Assembly: GCF_020283565.1 (NCBI RefSeq)
Contig: NC_060065.1
Span: 51,572,409-51,636,408, forward strand
Source of the DNA: Trifolium pratense
Lineage: Eukaryota > Streptophyta > Magnoliopsida > Fabales > Fabaceae
Direction of reading: 5' to 3'
Length of the DNA stretch: 64,000 nt
This document shows positions 46,637 through 58,924 of this stretch, one piece after another. Position numbers and translations under genes: made by a program. Position 1 is the first letter of the stretch, and each line of letters begins with the position of its first letter. The notes beneath the pieces are model-generated. The model worked only from the letters and a program-made list of their open reading frames with translations. It did no database searches and was not told the origin of the DNA.

Positions 46637-46644
46637 GAACAACA

Positions 46645-49600
46645 ATGCCAGCCCAGAAGCGTTCCTTACCTGAGTTCATGGACGATGAAGAAACTTCACA
46701 GCTTGTTCACCATTCTCGCCATGTCAAACATCAACAGAACAACCGCGACCCACTCTTCATCGACCAACAACAACAACAGCACCAAGTCGAAGAAGATGAA
46801 GAAGAAGAAGAAGATGATGATGATGATGATCAGCAAGAGCACGATGAGGAAGAAGATGAGCAAGGAGAAGAAGAGGAAGATGAAGAAGAGGCTGAAGATG
46901 ATGATGGTGGTGATGAAGATGAGCAGCACAATAACGATGACAAAGAAAAATCACAGGGTAATGTTTCAGCTTTTTATTTAAGCTCTTTTTTTTTCGTTTA
47001 GCTTTTTGATCACATGGTTTTTTCAGTGACCCAATTTGTTTTTCTTTACTGGGTTGAGCTTTGTTTTTGGTTTTGTGGTTCTTCATGCTCTAAAGTTTTC
47101 ATCTTTTTCTGTTTTCAGATTCCGATGAAGACCCATCTTCTGATGATGAAGAAAAGCCTGAGTACTCTCTCTTTCTCTCACTCTTTCATATGCATTGCTT
47201 CTTAACTTCTGTTTGGTGCTTTTTTTGTTTTTTACTAGATTCATTTTTTGATCTTGTGGTTGTTGTTTCTCTATTTTGAGGTAGCTGTTGGTTGTGAATT
47301 TTACTGTTTATGTGTTTGTATCGTTGAATTGATGATATCGGTTCGCGTCATTTGAGCTGTGATGTCTGTATTTTCTGAATCTTTTCTCATTTGATTTGTC
47401 ATTGTTAATTTGCATGCTAGATTTTGATCGAAGTAAGTAATTATTTTGGTGTAGATTTTGATTACTTAGTCCACTATTTTTCAGTTTTGGATTTAGCATC
47501 AATCAACATCTATGATCTCTTTGGATGAATTATTTTCTTCACTGTGTGTTATGCTACAGATACATACAACTGTTGAACTTTACTAGTCATGAAAATTCTT
47601 AGGTTAAGTAGAGTTCAAAATTGTTTGTATCATGTGAACTGGTTGTTCTGATTTGGATGGTAAATGTTCAAAACCAATTAATTTTTTTTTAAGGATTGTC
47701 ATATAATCATTTCATAATCAGTGTTGTTACTTGGTGTATCTTTGGGTTGGCGTTGAGTTTGATAAATCATTGTGGCGGTGTGATTTTGTTGTGCATGTTG
47801 TGATTTGTGGTGAGATAAGTAGAATTATAGTGAACCACTGCATTTTGGAGCTTCAACAAAATCACCGTGTTACCATGATTTTGGCAAACTCACCGCTCAT
47901 CGAAACATACTCACTAGCTTTTTTTTCTCTAAATTATGGTGGTCTATTGTGATTCTACCAAACTCACCGTCAATGACATGCATGTTTTCCTCTGCATTCC
48001 TTCAATGTATGTGCATGGTTGTTAACCATTCCTTGTGCTAGCAGTGCTATTGATTGCGGAAGGCCAAAAGTTCACTATTTTAAGGTGACATAAGATATCA
48101 TCGTTCACAAATTGGCCATAGTGATTTGAAAAGAAAAAAAACTGGTACCGCAATCCGCATGGCCGCAATTTGATAGCACTGGTGGCTATAGGGGCAAAAA
48201 AGTGCATCTTTCACTGGAGAAATGTGTTAACATCAGAAGATATAGAAAACACCAAGTTATTTTTTTCATATTCAGACTATTCTACCCCTTTAGCATATAT
48301 CATCAGGAAGTTAGATCACTGCCCTTTTTGTTTTTCATCATAGTTATCTATGAAGCCTGATAGGCGTGCCTGAACCTAAAAGGCATGTATCCCGATCTGC
48401 AACCTGATCCCTTCCGTATCATTGTCTTAGTACCCCTTCCGTATTATTGTCTCAGTTCATTGTCTTAGTACCCCTTCCGTATCATTGTCTCAGTACCTTA
48501 GATGTGTTTGCCTTCCAAAATATTGAAATTCATGGTAATTTGATGCTTTATCGTAATTTTGGTCAGTGCTATATTGTCTTGAACATGTTGATTAGTGAGT
48601 ATACTTGAAGTTTTGGAAGGATGACATGTGTACATTCATCTGGTAAAAATGAAGTTTTGAGTGACATTGTTCTGATTTAAGTTTTGAATGAAGAATTGAA
48701 GATTTACTTTAAATATTGTTTTCTCTTCTTATGAATATTATCCTTGAAAGGAGTTAATGATTATAAACATGCTGTTTAGCAGTACAAGTTGATGATAAAA
48801 ATTTGGCATGTTTGGAAGTATGTTACCTTGTTGGCAAAGTCCAAATGTTTCTACACGATGTATTAGGAAATGATAATTCAGAATATCGTGTTGCTTTGGT
48901 TTATATTTTTTAGGCAAAATTGCTCCGGCCGTCCTTTATATTATTTATTCAGTTATTTGTACCAAATTAGTCCTTTAAGTTTCATAAGGTGCGCACCGTT
49001 GATTTTTTTTTAGTTTTCTGTCGAGCTCTATTAAACATGTTTGTCCGTTTTGACTTTTGATGCTGATGTGGACATTATGTACCTATGTGACCATTGACAT
49101 TAGAATCTGACTCATTATTTGAGTTTATTTATTTTATTAAAAAATCATGTTAGATTGTCCCTTTCAAAAAAAACCAAAATTTGAAATTTTGGAAAAACCC
49201 CTCCATGGTTTTAAGTTTATCTTCTTCCTCTTTGTATCTTCTTCCCTTTACCGTTCACCAAACCCTAGATTTCAGAATTTAAATGCATTACCCCCATGGA
49301 AGAAAGATCAAAACTTTAATTTCAATCTCATATTTATTCAATGGTACCATCACCTTTTCTCTCATTGTTCACAAAACCATTGTGGTGAAACCATTCACCA
49401 TCTTCCCTTCCACCTACACTCACCATCTCCTTCAAACCACCATGAAAACCATTCTTCTTTGGACCACACCTCACAAAGCCACCATAAAAATCAACCTTTT
49501 TTGAATGTTCAATTCTATCAGCAAGTCTGCAGCCAAGTTTGCAAACTGTGTTTCAGCTGCTACTGACAGTATTAACTGTTCTGTGAAAAATGGCTGCTAA

Positions 49601-52600
49601 GAGTGAAATTTCTTTAGTAGAGCTGCTTAGAGAATTTAGATAATCAAGGAGGGTGGTTACCATCTTGTAGTCAGTGGCGGATGTATGGCAAACACATTGG
49701 GGGCTCAAGCCCCCACAAGTAAATGAAAATCTTCCATAATAATATAATTCTATGTTTATTGTGAAGAAAATATTATTATAAATTTTTTTAAGCCCCCATA
49801 AAATTTAGAAAAATGTTAATATGTGACTTAAAGACACATGTTAAGGAACTATATAGAACAATTTGCATTGAAATGTGAAAATCCAACATTGAATATATTT
49901 AACACGAATGAAAATTTTGTAATAGTCACACATATCAAAAACTTTTCTTAAAAGCCATAATTTTTTTATAGAGGTTTCTATAATAAAAAATAGAAAATAT
50001 TTTTTAGCCCCAACCAAAGAAAATTTCTGGATCCGCCACTGCTTGTAGTGTTACTTGTGTCCAAGTCCCAACTATTAAAAAGCTGATAAATTTATTTATT
50101 ATATCGACAATCTAGGGACATGATTTTCTAACATCCAAATTGATAGGTGTGTGTGTGTGTGTGTATGTCCTGCATCCCATATTAAATTGTTCTTTCTATC
50201 GAGTTTATGTAAATATATGCTCATTTTCTTGTTTTGCTTGCAGATATGTGTACATAGAACTTGCGAATATTCGTAAAGATGTCCAATGTCCAATTTGCCT
50301 CGGTATGTTTTTGTTCAACCTTTCTGATTGGTATATTGGGCAGCGACTTGTATGTGATTATGATTTTTACTACATTTAACATGTACCTGATCTCTAGAGT
50401 AGGATATATATCCTGCTATTATCAACTCTATGTGCACAATGATGCATAGTAGCATTCAGTTAATTGTTCATTTCAAGATCATGTGCAATGGAGAGTCTTC
50501 TATGCTAATGCTTCTTTTATATTTGCTAATCCTGCTTTTATATTTTGTTCCATATTCTCTATTGTGTCTAATACTATCACCTACACCATTCTTAGAAATT
50601 CGATCATAGTGAAGGAATGAATATATATGTATCTCATGCTTGTCAATTGTAATTATATGAAGGATGCTGATTTTTTAGTATACTTTATTGGTCAGGCCAT
50701 TAATACTATTGTATGGTCTATATATTGTAACAGTAGAATAAGTTCACTCATTTGAGTCTCATGAATGACTTTGATGTGTTAGATGCAATGATGAAATGTA
50801 TCTGTATTTTGACAAGAATAAGTCTCAGTTGAATAATCAATTTCCTAGTTTCATCTAACTTTGGAACTCCAACTATCCTTCCTAATTTTATTCTACACAT
50901 TATTTTCAAATGGGGTTTTAATGCAATTTTTTTTTTGTATCCTGATATTTATTATGGCAAGGATAATACAGCTGAATTCAAAATAGCCGTGAACAGAAAG
51001 TTGAAGTGCAGAAAATACTTTGAATTATCTTATCTGGAAAACTAATATAGAGAATTGTACAAAATAAGTGACCATGGCTTAAAAATATTGTCGATAATGG
51101 AATTTATTTTACGCTTAGAAGTTTTTTCATAATCTTGTTTATGTCATTTGTTACTTGGAATACATTCGATACACTAATTACTTGTGAACTCTGATTTAAA
51201 AGGTAAAAAATTGTTAACTCATTTCTATAAATGGGGCATGCTATTTGAATGACATGGAAAGTTTCATATACTTTATTAGCACTAGATGTCATTTCTATAG
51301 TGTGATTGATTTCCTTCTTCCATGCAATTTCAAATTTTATTATGATTTTTTTCCCTTCAAACCTGCAGCTTAATTTATGCTTGAATTATGGAAAACATTT
51401 CCTAAATGCTGATTTCTCGAAGACTCACCATGCATTTTTTGTGTTTGAAACAGGTATTATTAAGAAAACAAGAACTGTTATGGAATGCTTGCACCGCTTT
51501 TGCAGGGAATGCATTGACAAATCAATGCGGCTGGGGTAAGTCGCATGAACCATTCCATCTTTATTTCCTTAGCTATTTAATATGCTACTGATAATTGCAA
51601 TTGAAGTCCTTGTCTGTGTCGTGCACATGCTTATTAGAAGACACAATGCAATATCTGTATGCGATCAGATTTATCATATATGTATCATCTCAGGAACAAT
51701 GAATGTCCTGCTTGCCGCACACACTGCGCCAGCCGTCGCTCCTTGAGAGATGATCCAAACTATGATGCCCTTATTGCTGTTTTATATCCAAATATTGAGA
51801 AGTATGAGGAAGAGGTATAATTTGACATGTTCACTACTTTGTACTAATATATACATGGTCCTGTTTACATGCAACTTTTGTAAAATTTAACTGGTGATAC
51901 CACTCTGTCCAATTGCAGGAGCTTGAATTTCGTGAAGAGGAGAAGAACCGAAATAAGCAGGTCAATGTTTATTGAGTAAACATATATTATATATATGCAT
52001 GCTTTCAGCTTAATTATTGTGCACAATAATTACACTAGCAACAACCCATGTTTTACTGATTAATGTTGAGTTGTTGACTATCTACATGGCTGTCGTAACA
52101 TAGCGACTGAATACATATCTTATAAAATGAATATTAATTTAAACTTATCAGTCATAATCAACATTATCTCTGAGTTATTAAATCTTAGCGTTCTAGCTTT
52201 TTTCTGGCAGATTCAAGCTTCAATAGCAAAAGTATTTCAACGGCAATCTGAAGCACTAGGCAAGAAACGTAAAGATACACCAGGTTCAAGTTCATTTGTG
52301 ACAAGATCACAGCGTAATCAAAGAAACCTTCAGTCTAGGAGACAAAATCAAACGACTGATGTTCAAGGATCTGAAAATGACGAAAATGGCAATAATGACA
52401 GAGACTCGTCTTCTGGCGATGAGCGCGGCACAGAACACCGACAGAGAAAACGAAAGAGATGGACCAGGGTTCGCCCCTCTCAGCCCTCATCATCACTGGC
52501 AAGTCCTGATGGTGGAAGCGTAGAAAGTGATACGGATATAAATAGAGAAAATCGAGGAACTTCAAGGCAGGTGACAAAACCTAGAAAGCTTACTTGGGGT

Positions 52601-53646
52601 AGGGGTGGTTTTCGGAGCAACACGAGATATGGAAGTGGTGGTGGTAGTAACAGCAAAAATTCCCGCAGTGGTCGAATGTCTAAGTTGGTTGACCATCTCA
52701 AAAACTTGGATGAAAACACTGCTGAGGTATAGATTATTATCCTTTTCCCCCTGTAATGGACCGATGAAATATGTTACTAATTGTTTCTTTATTATACTTG
52801 TATTCTTATTTTTGTTGAATTTACAAATAGATGCTATATTTTTGTTTACAGTTTGAAGTTCATCTCATGTTTATTTCTCCGGACAAAGAAACTACACCAA
52901 GTTTGGAGAAGCTTCACCTGAGTTGCCGACCAACTTTGTCTGTCAAGAACCTTTATGAAGTGAGATCCTCTTTTTCTTTGATCTCTACTTTTTGGCAGGG
53001 ATAGTTTTTTTGATGAGTAGGAATCGAACTTTGTACTCGTTGATTTACAACTCTCACTGCACACTAGCAGTGATAGTTTTTTATTAACTTTAATCTATGC
53101 CTCCACCATAATGCTTTGTCAATATATTAGCTCTGCTTAACTCTTTCGATAAAAGTGGTTATATAATATGCTTTGTCAATGAACCGATGTTTATTTTCTT
53201 AAGATTGATTGTCTAATCTTTTTGTATTTTATTCATAGTATGTTGCTAGTCAGACACCTTTGAAAGCTGAAGAAGTTGAGATACTGGCAGTTAAAGGATG
53301 CAGCGGTGTAAATTGTGACAAGTCAACTGATGAGAATTCACTCCCGGATTGTGATGAGCTAACATCACTGGTTATAGATCCACAAAAAGATGAACTAGAA
53401 GTTTTGCAAGCTCATGAAACTGTGGCAGAGATTAGATCCAAAAGCATATCTAAAAGGGGCCATTTGGTGAGTATTAAGGTGTTTCTTCCCCTCCCCTATG
53501 AAGCACAAACAATGACACACTGATAATAAATTTGAGAAAATAAACTAATTCAATATAAGTACATGTGTCAGAAGTTTCGGTGCTATGTAAATGAAAAGCT
53601 TTTTTTTCCCTCGTTGCAGATTCTGGCATACAAGAGGAAGGTCTAG
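46645..53646 (+). CDS. RING1: RING1 homologue, PRC1 H2A ubiquitin ligase, 512 aa, 10 exons
   Basis: Exons: 46645-46957, 47119-47161, 50244-50302, 51454-51535, 51694-51814, 51919-51960, 52211-52726, 52852-52959, 53239-53466, 53620-53646. Plant RING1A/B are core subunits of Polycomb repressive complex 1 and, with BMI1, monoubiquitinate histone H2A in the nucleus. After a short head ([16 protein letters not shown]) comes a long Asp/Glu tract (about 48-95). Then [20 protein letters not shown] leads into the C3HC4 RING: C134, C137, C150, H152, C155, C158, C170, C173, followed by [21 protein letters not shown] Ser/Arg/Lys-rich middle links to the C-terminal RAWUL-type domain (about 390-512, FEVHLMFIS to ILAYKRKV). 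All joints keep the frame. Intron 2 is 3.1 kb and holds transposons. RING1A versus RING1B is not decided. Confidence 0.95.
49672..50041. mobile_element. hAT MITE in RING1 intron 2, exact 8-bp target duplication
   Basis: Ends cagtggcgga and tccgccactg are inverted. The flanks cttgtagt at 49664-49671 and 50042-50049 are identical. Inside, 49810-49855 contains a decayed half of MITE family M (atgtgacttaaagacacatg), so one MITE was inserted into or captured by the other. Confidence 0.9.
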
Positions 53647-53984
53647 GAGGGCATTATAGTATTTGGTTTGGTTGGCAGGTGTTTGAGATGGACAACAATG
53701 GAATGAACTTCTTGTGTGTGTACAGAAAATACAAAAGACCAGTTGCCTCAAGTCTTTTTTCCTAGTTGCACCTCATAATAGTGAATAAAGTTATTCTATA
53801 GTATACTAAATACCATAAGTTATCCTACCATTGTGATATGCTCAATAAGTTTTAGAGATATATACTTCCTAAAATATTGGTTATAATTTCAGTTTCATAG
53901 AATTTTTAGTGTTAATTATCAGATGAAGTTTAAGTGTTTCAAAATTGGTGTTTTGAATGTATGATGGATTGTAACTTTTTTTGG

Positions 53985-54170
53985 TAAACCAAATGTATCT
54001 TCCGCGCAACTGCGGTAATTGAGATTCATTTAAGGAGTTGATTTCTCCCAACAAGTGTTTTCCATACGTACTAGCCGAAGATCGAACTCAGGACCAAATA
54101 GTTTTTTTTTTTTTAAGCAAGGACCAAATAGTTAAGGGACCACTTGTGCTACACTCTGTGTTGGTTTTCT
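53985..54170 (-). mobile_element. SINE, third family, copy 2
   Basis: Same body as 35840-36027 (ccgcgcaactgcggtaattg, gagattcatttaagg, gatcgaactcagg). A local duplication of aggaccaaatagtt with a T-run sits in its head region. It lies about 340 bp after the RING1 stop. Confidence 0.65.
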
Positions 54171-54569
54171 CATGTTTTCTTAGCGAGCAACTTGTTGGTT
54201 TGTGTCATTTTTATTACAAGAAAGTAAAGAACAACACGTGTCACACGACGACAACAGTGTGTGTGCGCGCGCACACATGTCTTTGCCACATGTATAAAAT
54301 GCCACGTATGAGCTTCCTTCCAACATGGAAAAAGGAATATTCACTGCCAAATATAAACATGTTTAGAGGCTACCTACCTCTGCATAATAAATTGAATGAA
54401 TCAATTTACTAAAATTGGATTAGTGTTGGAAATTTTTCTAGTAAAAAATTCTTAACAACTTTCCATAATTCATGTGTCCATGATGAAACTTGCACATTTC
54501 TTAGGTACATAGAAAATTATATTAAAAATATCTACAATACGTGCTTGATTTATATACTTTGTATGAGAT

Positions 54570-54579
54570 ATATAAATAT
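54570..54579 (+). promoter_or_regulatory. TATA box of the lipid-transfer-type gene
   Basis: tatataaata lies about 70 bp before the ATG at 54647. It overlaps an in-frame upstream ATG, which argues against the longer open frame from 54545. Confidence 0.55.
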
Positions 54580-54646
54580 CTTCAAAGACATTATTATATA
54601 TCATAGCCAAAGTACTCAACTAGAAAAACAATATTTATTTTACAAT

Positions 54647-55065
54647 ATGGCTCACCTTGTAGCTTTCATTACTCTTTTTCTCATAACAATGTGTCCAATT
54701 TCTTCATCAATATCTTGTGATAATGTGTATTGGGAATTTGTAACATGTCTTAGGTACCTTGCAACTTATGAAACTGATCCAACATCACGTTGTTGCAAAA
54801 CTGTAGCTAAACTGAATAAGGATGTTGAAACTATTTGTGAATGTATTGAGAATTTGGCAAATGATTTAGATATCCGTTTTGATCTTTCTCGTATTAATGA
54901 TCTTCCAAACAAATGTCATGAACCAAAATCTTTGCCTATTTTCAATATGAATTGTACCAAGTAATTAAATATTCTTCCAATACACTATCATCTCTTTTAT
55001 ATTCACTTTGTTTATTATGTTGATTATTAATGAGAGTTTTGTCTTTCCGCAGGATTAATCACTGA
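54647..55065 (+). CDS. Secreted eight-cysteine lipid-transfer-type protein, 108 aa
   Basis: Signal peptide at residues 1 to about 23 (MAHLVAFITLFLITMCPISS). The eight-cysteine motif is C24, C34, C49-C50, C64-E-C66, C90, C103, the helical hydrophobic-cavity fold of nsLTPs. The CC to CxC spacing (13) is shorter than in type 1 and longer than in type 2 nsLTPs, so the subclass is unclear. A GT directly before the first stop (54961) and an acceptor at 55051-55052 fit the intron that nsLTP genes carry just before their stop; spliced, the end becomes NCTKINH, and unspliced it is NCTK. Exons 54647-54960 and 55053-55065. Its function could be lipid binding at the wall or defence; the ligand is unknown. 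Confidence 0.8.
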
Positions 55066-55273
55066 ATGGAGGTGTACTTGGTGGAAAATGGGAGGTGTGA
55101 AAAATAAAATAAAGGGTTTAAAATGAGTAATTAATGAAATACATTTTATTTTTTCTATACTTGTTAATCGTTTTTCCTTGGTCAATAAAAGAAGAAACTA
55201 CGAGCTATTGTGATATATTAAAGTAATTTGATGTTAAACCAAAATTCACTTTTTTTTAGAAAAACTGGTTTAC

Positions 55274-56186
55274 TGACTTTGTAAAAAAAAACAGAAAACG
55301 ATTTTTTCAAAATTGGCAACGAAACAAATTATTGGCTGAGTCGCGTACTAGGTCGCTTTCTTTAAGACGTTTCGCGGAACTACTCGAAGAAGTGCACTGT
55401 AGTATATCAACCGCGAAGTTCCCAGGATAAAACAGCCGTTTTCAATGAAAATACTGAAGCACTACTGCACTGCAGTGATCGGACAGAATTACACCAAATA
55501 TGGTTCGAAAATTCGAACCACTCTAATTGATATACGAATATCAATTCTACGGTTACAACCGTTCAAATATTGAAACAACAATAATTTAAAACGAAGAAGA
55601 AAAATAGAGAGGAAAGAAAGCAGTTTCTCAGAATGCAGAGAAAAAGAAAAGTGATTTTCAAACTGAAGAAATGAAGTGTATTTATAGGCAAGTAGGGAGC
55701 TGGAATCAGAGAATTTTCAGGAGCTGAAATTGCTCAGTCAAAATTCCAAACGTGGCAAAAAATCAGGGACACGTATTTTTGACCGTTTAACAGATAAAAA
55801 TCTGTTTCATACTTGGTCTAAGCACATTTAACATGTGCGAATTAAGGGACACGCATAAAAGAAATTTAAATTCAAAAATTTCTTTTTTCTTAGTATTAAA
55901 AAATTAATATATCACCCAAGCCCAAGCCCAAGCGCGGCCCGAGCCGGCCGGACGGCGGCGCGCGCGCGATATTTGACATTGTGTGCGGTCTCCCTTTCTT
56001 ACAAAAGTGGGTACCCCAAGGGCACACCCTTGGGTTGCCACCTTGTGGTATATAAACACTACCAAGTAGTGTGATCTTTCCAATGTGGGACTCAAAGAGT
56101 CTTTTTTCAATTCACACTTTACATGGTTCTTACACTTGTGTTTATTTCAATACCAAGTTTCCTCCAATTCTTCATCATGTTCCAAC
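55274..56186 (-). mobile_element. Probable solo LTR of a retrotransposon
   Basis: Read on the minus strand it begins tgttggaacatgatgaaga and ends about acaaagtca. Inside is a TATA box with leader-like sequence (ttgcctataaatacacttca at about 55680), as expected of an LTR promoter, and a GC-rich patch near 55930-55970. The 5-bp flanks attac and tttac agree at four of five bases. There is no primer-binding site or coding region next to either end. The minus-strand 68-codon frame inside has no known content. Confidence 0.6.
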
Positions 56187-56682
56187 AATTACATATAGGT
56201 CAAAAGATATTTTAAGTTTAATGTTTGTAATCACTAGATCTTTAAGTTTTTAAGGTAAAAAAAATATGTATTTTAAATTTCTAATTTGTTACACCATTAT
56301 CCTTCGAGTTATCCTACATTTACAAAAATGTTGATGTGATCCTTAATTCTAATGTTAACCATGATGAATTTGATGTTCAATCTGATGTGAACCATGAGCC
56401 CAAGACATTTGAGGCCCAACTAGAAGGGAGGATAGCTGGAAAAGGGTTATAGTGCAAAAATTTAGAAACTTAAAGGATCGATTTGTTAGCTAAAAAATTT
56501 AAAAGATTTGTTAGCATTTTCCTATATATTTATTACCTAAAAAACTTAAATGACCTAACTATTACAAACGCAAAACTTAAAGAACTTTTAGATATATTTG
56601 ACCATAAATATATCTTATCTTAAATATCGATCACATACTTAAAAAGGTGAATTTTGGGCTTAGACACTCATCTTTATAAAAA

Positions 56683-56860
56683 GGAGAATGTTAACTTGTG
56701 CCCTTAAGGGCACATGTTAAGAAGATAAATGTGGAAAAAATTTATTGAACTTGTGCTGTATTCAATTATCTAAACATTAAATTATTTGTATCATTAAATG
56801 CTATATTTCTATTTTTAGGTAGCTTAACATGTGCCCTTAGGGAACAAGTTAACATGACCC
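56683..56860. mobile_element. MITE family M, copy 3, exact 9-bp target duplication
   Basis: It begins ggagaatgttaacttgtgcc and ends acaagttaacatgaccc. The flanks ttataaaaa at 56674-56682 and 56861-56869 are identical. 56190-56670 and 56870-57515 show no gene. Confidence 0.88.
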
Positions 56861-57520
56861 TTATAAAAAAAAGGGTGAATTTTGGGTTATATGGTCAAAA
56901 TAGGTCGTATGAATAGTACACAGTAAAAAACATGTCATTTATTTTGGGACGAAGTAAGTAGCATTAATTAATTGAGGGTCCAATATAATTAATGTGAGTT
57001 AGCAATAATAATTGAGGTTGGGTTGGGGTCTTGGGGATATGAAAAGGTTCTTACTTTCATAAGTGCATTTCACCTAAACTTCAGTTTGTCTATTGGTTTT
57101 GTGTCGATAAAGTGTAACAATTGTCAGTTATATGGTTTTCATCATCAATAATGTTTGATTAATTCAATTCTTTCTGGTCTAGAGAGAATAGAGCATGATG
57201 ATGGTGGATGCCTAAAATCATTAATTGATGAAAAAATATCTTGATTTAAACACTTCTTATTGACTAGTAACTACCTTGAATTATGGAGGATTCATGATTT
57301 CTCTTATCTTTCCTCACTTCATGAGTATTTGAATCACATCTTATTTGTGAGGTTCAACCGCTTCACTTGTTTAGCAGTTGAACCATAATTTTAAAATAGA
57401 GTTAATTTTCTTATCCTTAAACTTTTTTTCCCATTCTTTTGACGCTCCCTCATTATAATTCATATATAGTATTATTATACACATTTTTTTGTTAATAAAA
57501 TGTTTACTTAAAATGTTTCC

Positions 57521-57662
57521 GTGAGCTTAGCTCAGTTGGTAAGGACATCTGTATTTTATATGTACTTTATATGTACGTAAGTGTTCGGGTTCGAATCCCG
57601 GACACTCCACTTATCATCTCAAAAAGGTGGGATTTCTAATCACTTGGCTACCTGACAAAAAA
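57521..57662 (+). mobile_element. tRNA-derived SINE (best preserved copy)
   Basis: It has the head gtgagcttagctcagttggt, a consensus B box ggttcgaatcc and a tail ending cctgacaaaaaaa. Flanks share an imperfect duplication around tacttaaaat. The tRNA-like folding potential covers only the head, so it is not a tRNA gene. Confidence 0.85.
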
Positions 57663-57764
57663 ATGTCTACTTAAAATTAATTTAAGGAAAAATAAGAGAA
57701 ATTATAAATATTGAGAAGATTATGCAAAAACTCAATATAAATAGTCAACATAAATAACATAGTC

Positions 57765-57903
57765 CTCGTGAATATAGCCCAATTGTCAGAGACGTTGCAT
57801 GTAATATGTTGAAATTGTGGTTTCAAACCCTAAATCCTGGTACCTCTAGTAATTTATCTTACAAAATGAAATTCTAGCTACCGGATCATTTGACCAACAA
57901 AAC
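57765..57903 (+). mobile_element. tRNA-derived SINE, degenerate
   Basis: It follows the pattern of the copy 100 bp upstream: gtgaatatagcccaattgtc, ggtttcaaaccc, and a tail ending tttgaccaacaaaac. It is older and more mutated. 57910-58920 is otherwise empty of recognised features. Confidence 0.65.
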
Positions 57904-58924
57904 ATAAACAACATACTTAGTTAAAAACTTTATCAGAAAAATCTAATGAAATAAAATCATGATCATGATGAAGAAAAAAAAAAACTAAATACATCAACAA
58001 AAACGATAGTTAGTAAACTCTAACCTATAAAATCAGAAGCACGAGAGAATCAAATCCCTCCAAATTGTAGATATCCAACCTCCCTATTTTGAAGGTATAA
58101 ATTGCGGATTTCCGTCACGCAGTTACAGCTCTCAACGAATTGAGATCATTTCCTATAGTCCTATCAATTGCATGTATAACCCCAATAAACTCGCATAAAA
58201 AGCACTACAGATTTAACAGTTTCATACTAACATAATCTCAACCCTTCATCATTGCTAAACATTTAAATCCAAATCCGTGTTATCTCTAAAATTACTAATT
58301 GTGGGATGTTATATATCTATTTGCTGATTGGAGACTAATTATAGTAAACTTGAGATTATATCTTTACCTTTTTTCTGATAGTACTATATTCTTTTTACCT
58401 ATTTCTTGTATAAAATATTGTAAGATATCATGAAATCTGGCTCTGCAATGTAAATTGCCACGACCACGACAAACATTGCATGATGGCCATGTGTCCTAAT
58501 ATTCCTTTATTCATTTCATCCAAAAAATACCCAATCCCAAGAACTTCACCACTCTCTATAAGCCCTAGATTTTTACCACGTAACATAGTAATAGTCACCA
58601 ATCAAAATTAAAGCACAAAAACACATGTATCAAAATATTCCATTTTATACAAAATCAAACATCAAATCCAAATGCATAACTTACATAGTACTACAACCTC
58701 AAATTCAAGAAAAGCAAATAATAACATTTTAATTTTAAATGAAAAACATTACAAAAATAACCTTAAATTATTAAACAACATAATATGCTTAGTTTTATTT
58801 TTGACAATTGCAGGGATAAATATGTAATATCACTTAATTCTTCATATTTACACTTCACTCCATTGAGAAAATCTCAGAAATTAATCCAAAACTCTCATTC
58901 ATCATCTTCAAATTCAACACTCTT

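Noticed and set aside
46685..47086. Lys/Met-rich and antisense His/Leu-rich frames
   Set aside because: They are other readings of the RING1 acidic tract (GAA/GAT repeats).
49147..49566. 139-codon frame in RING1 intron 2
   Set aside because: His/Ser/Pro-rich with no recognisable domain, lying between exons of a confirmed gene; at most a transposon remnant.
54545..54646. Longer start of the lipid-transfer protein at 54545
   Set aside because: It overlaps the TATA box and would precede the signal peptide.
57521..57610. Possible tRNA gene
   Set aside because: A and B boxes are present, but the acceptor and anticodon stems do not form and the body and tail match the other SINE copies.
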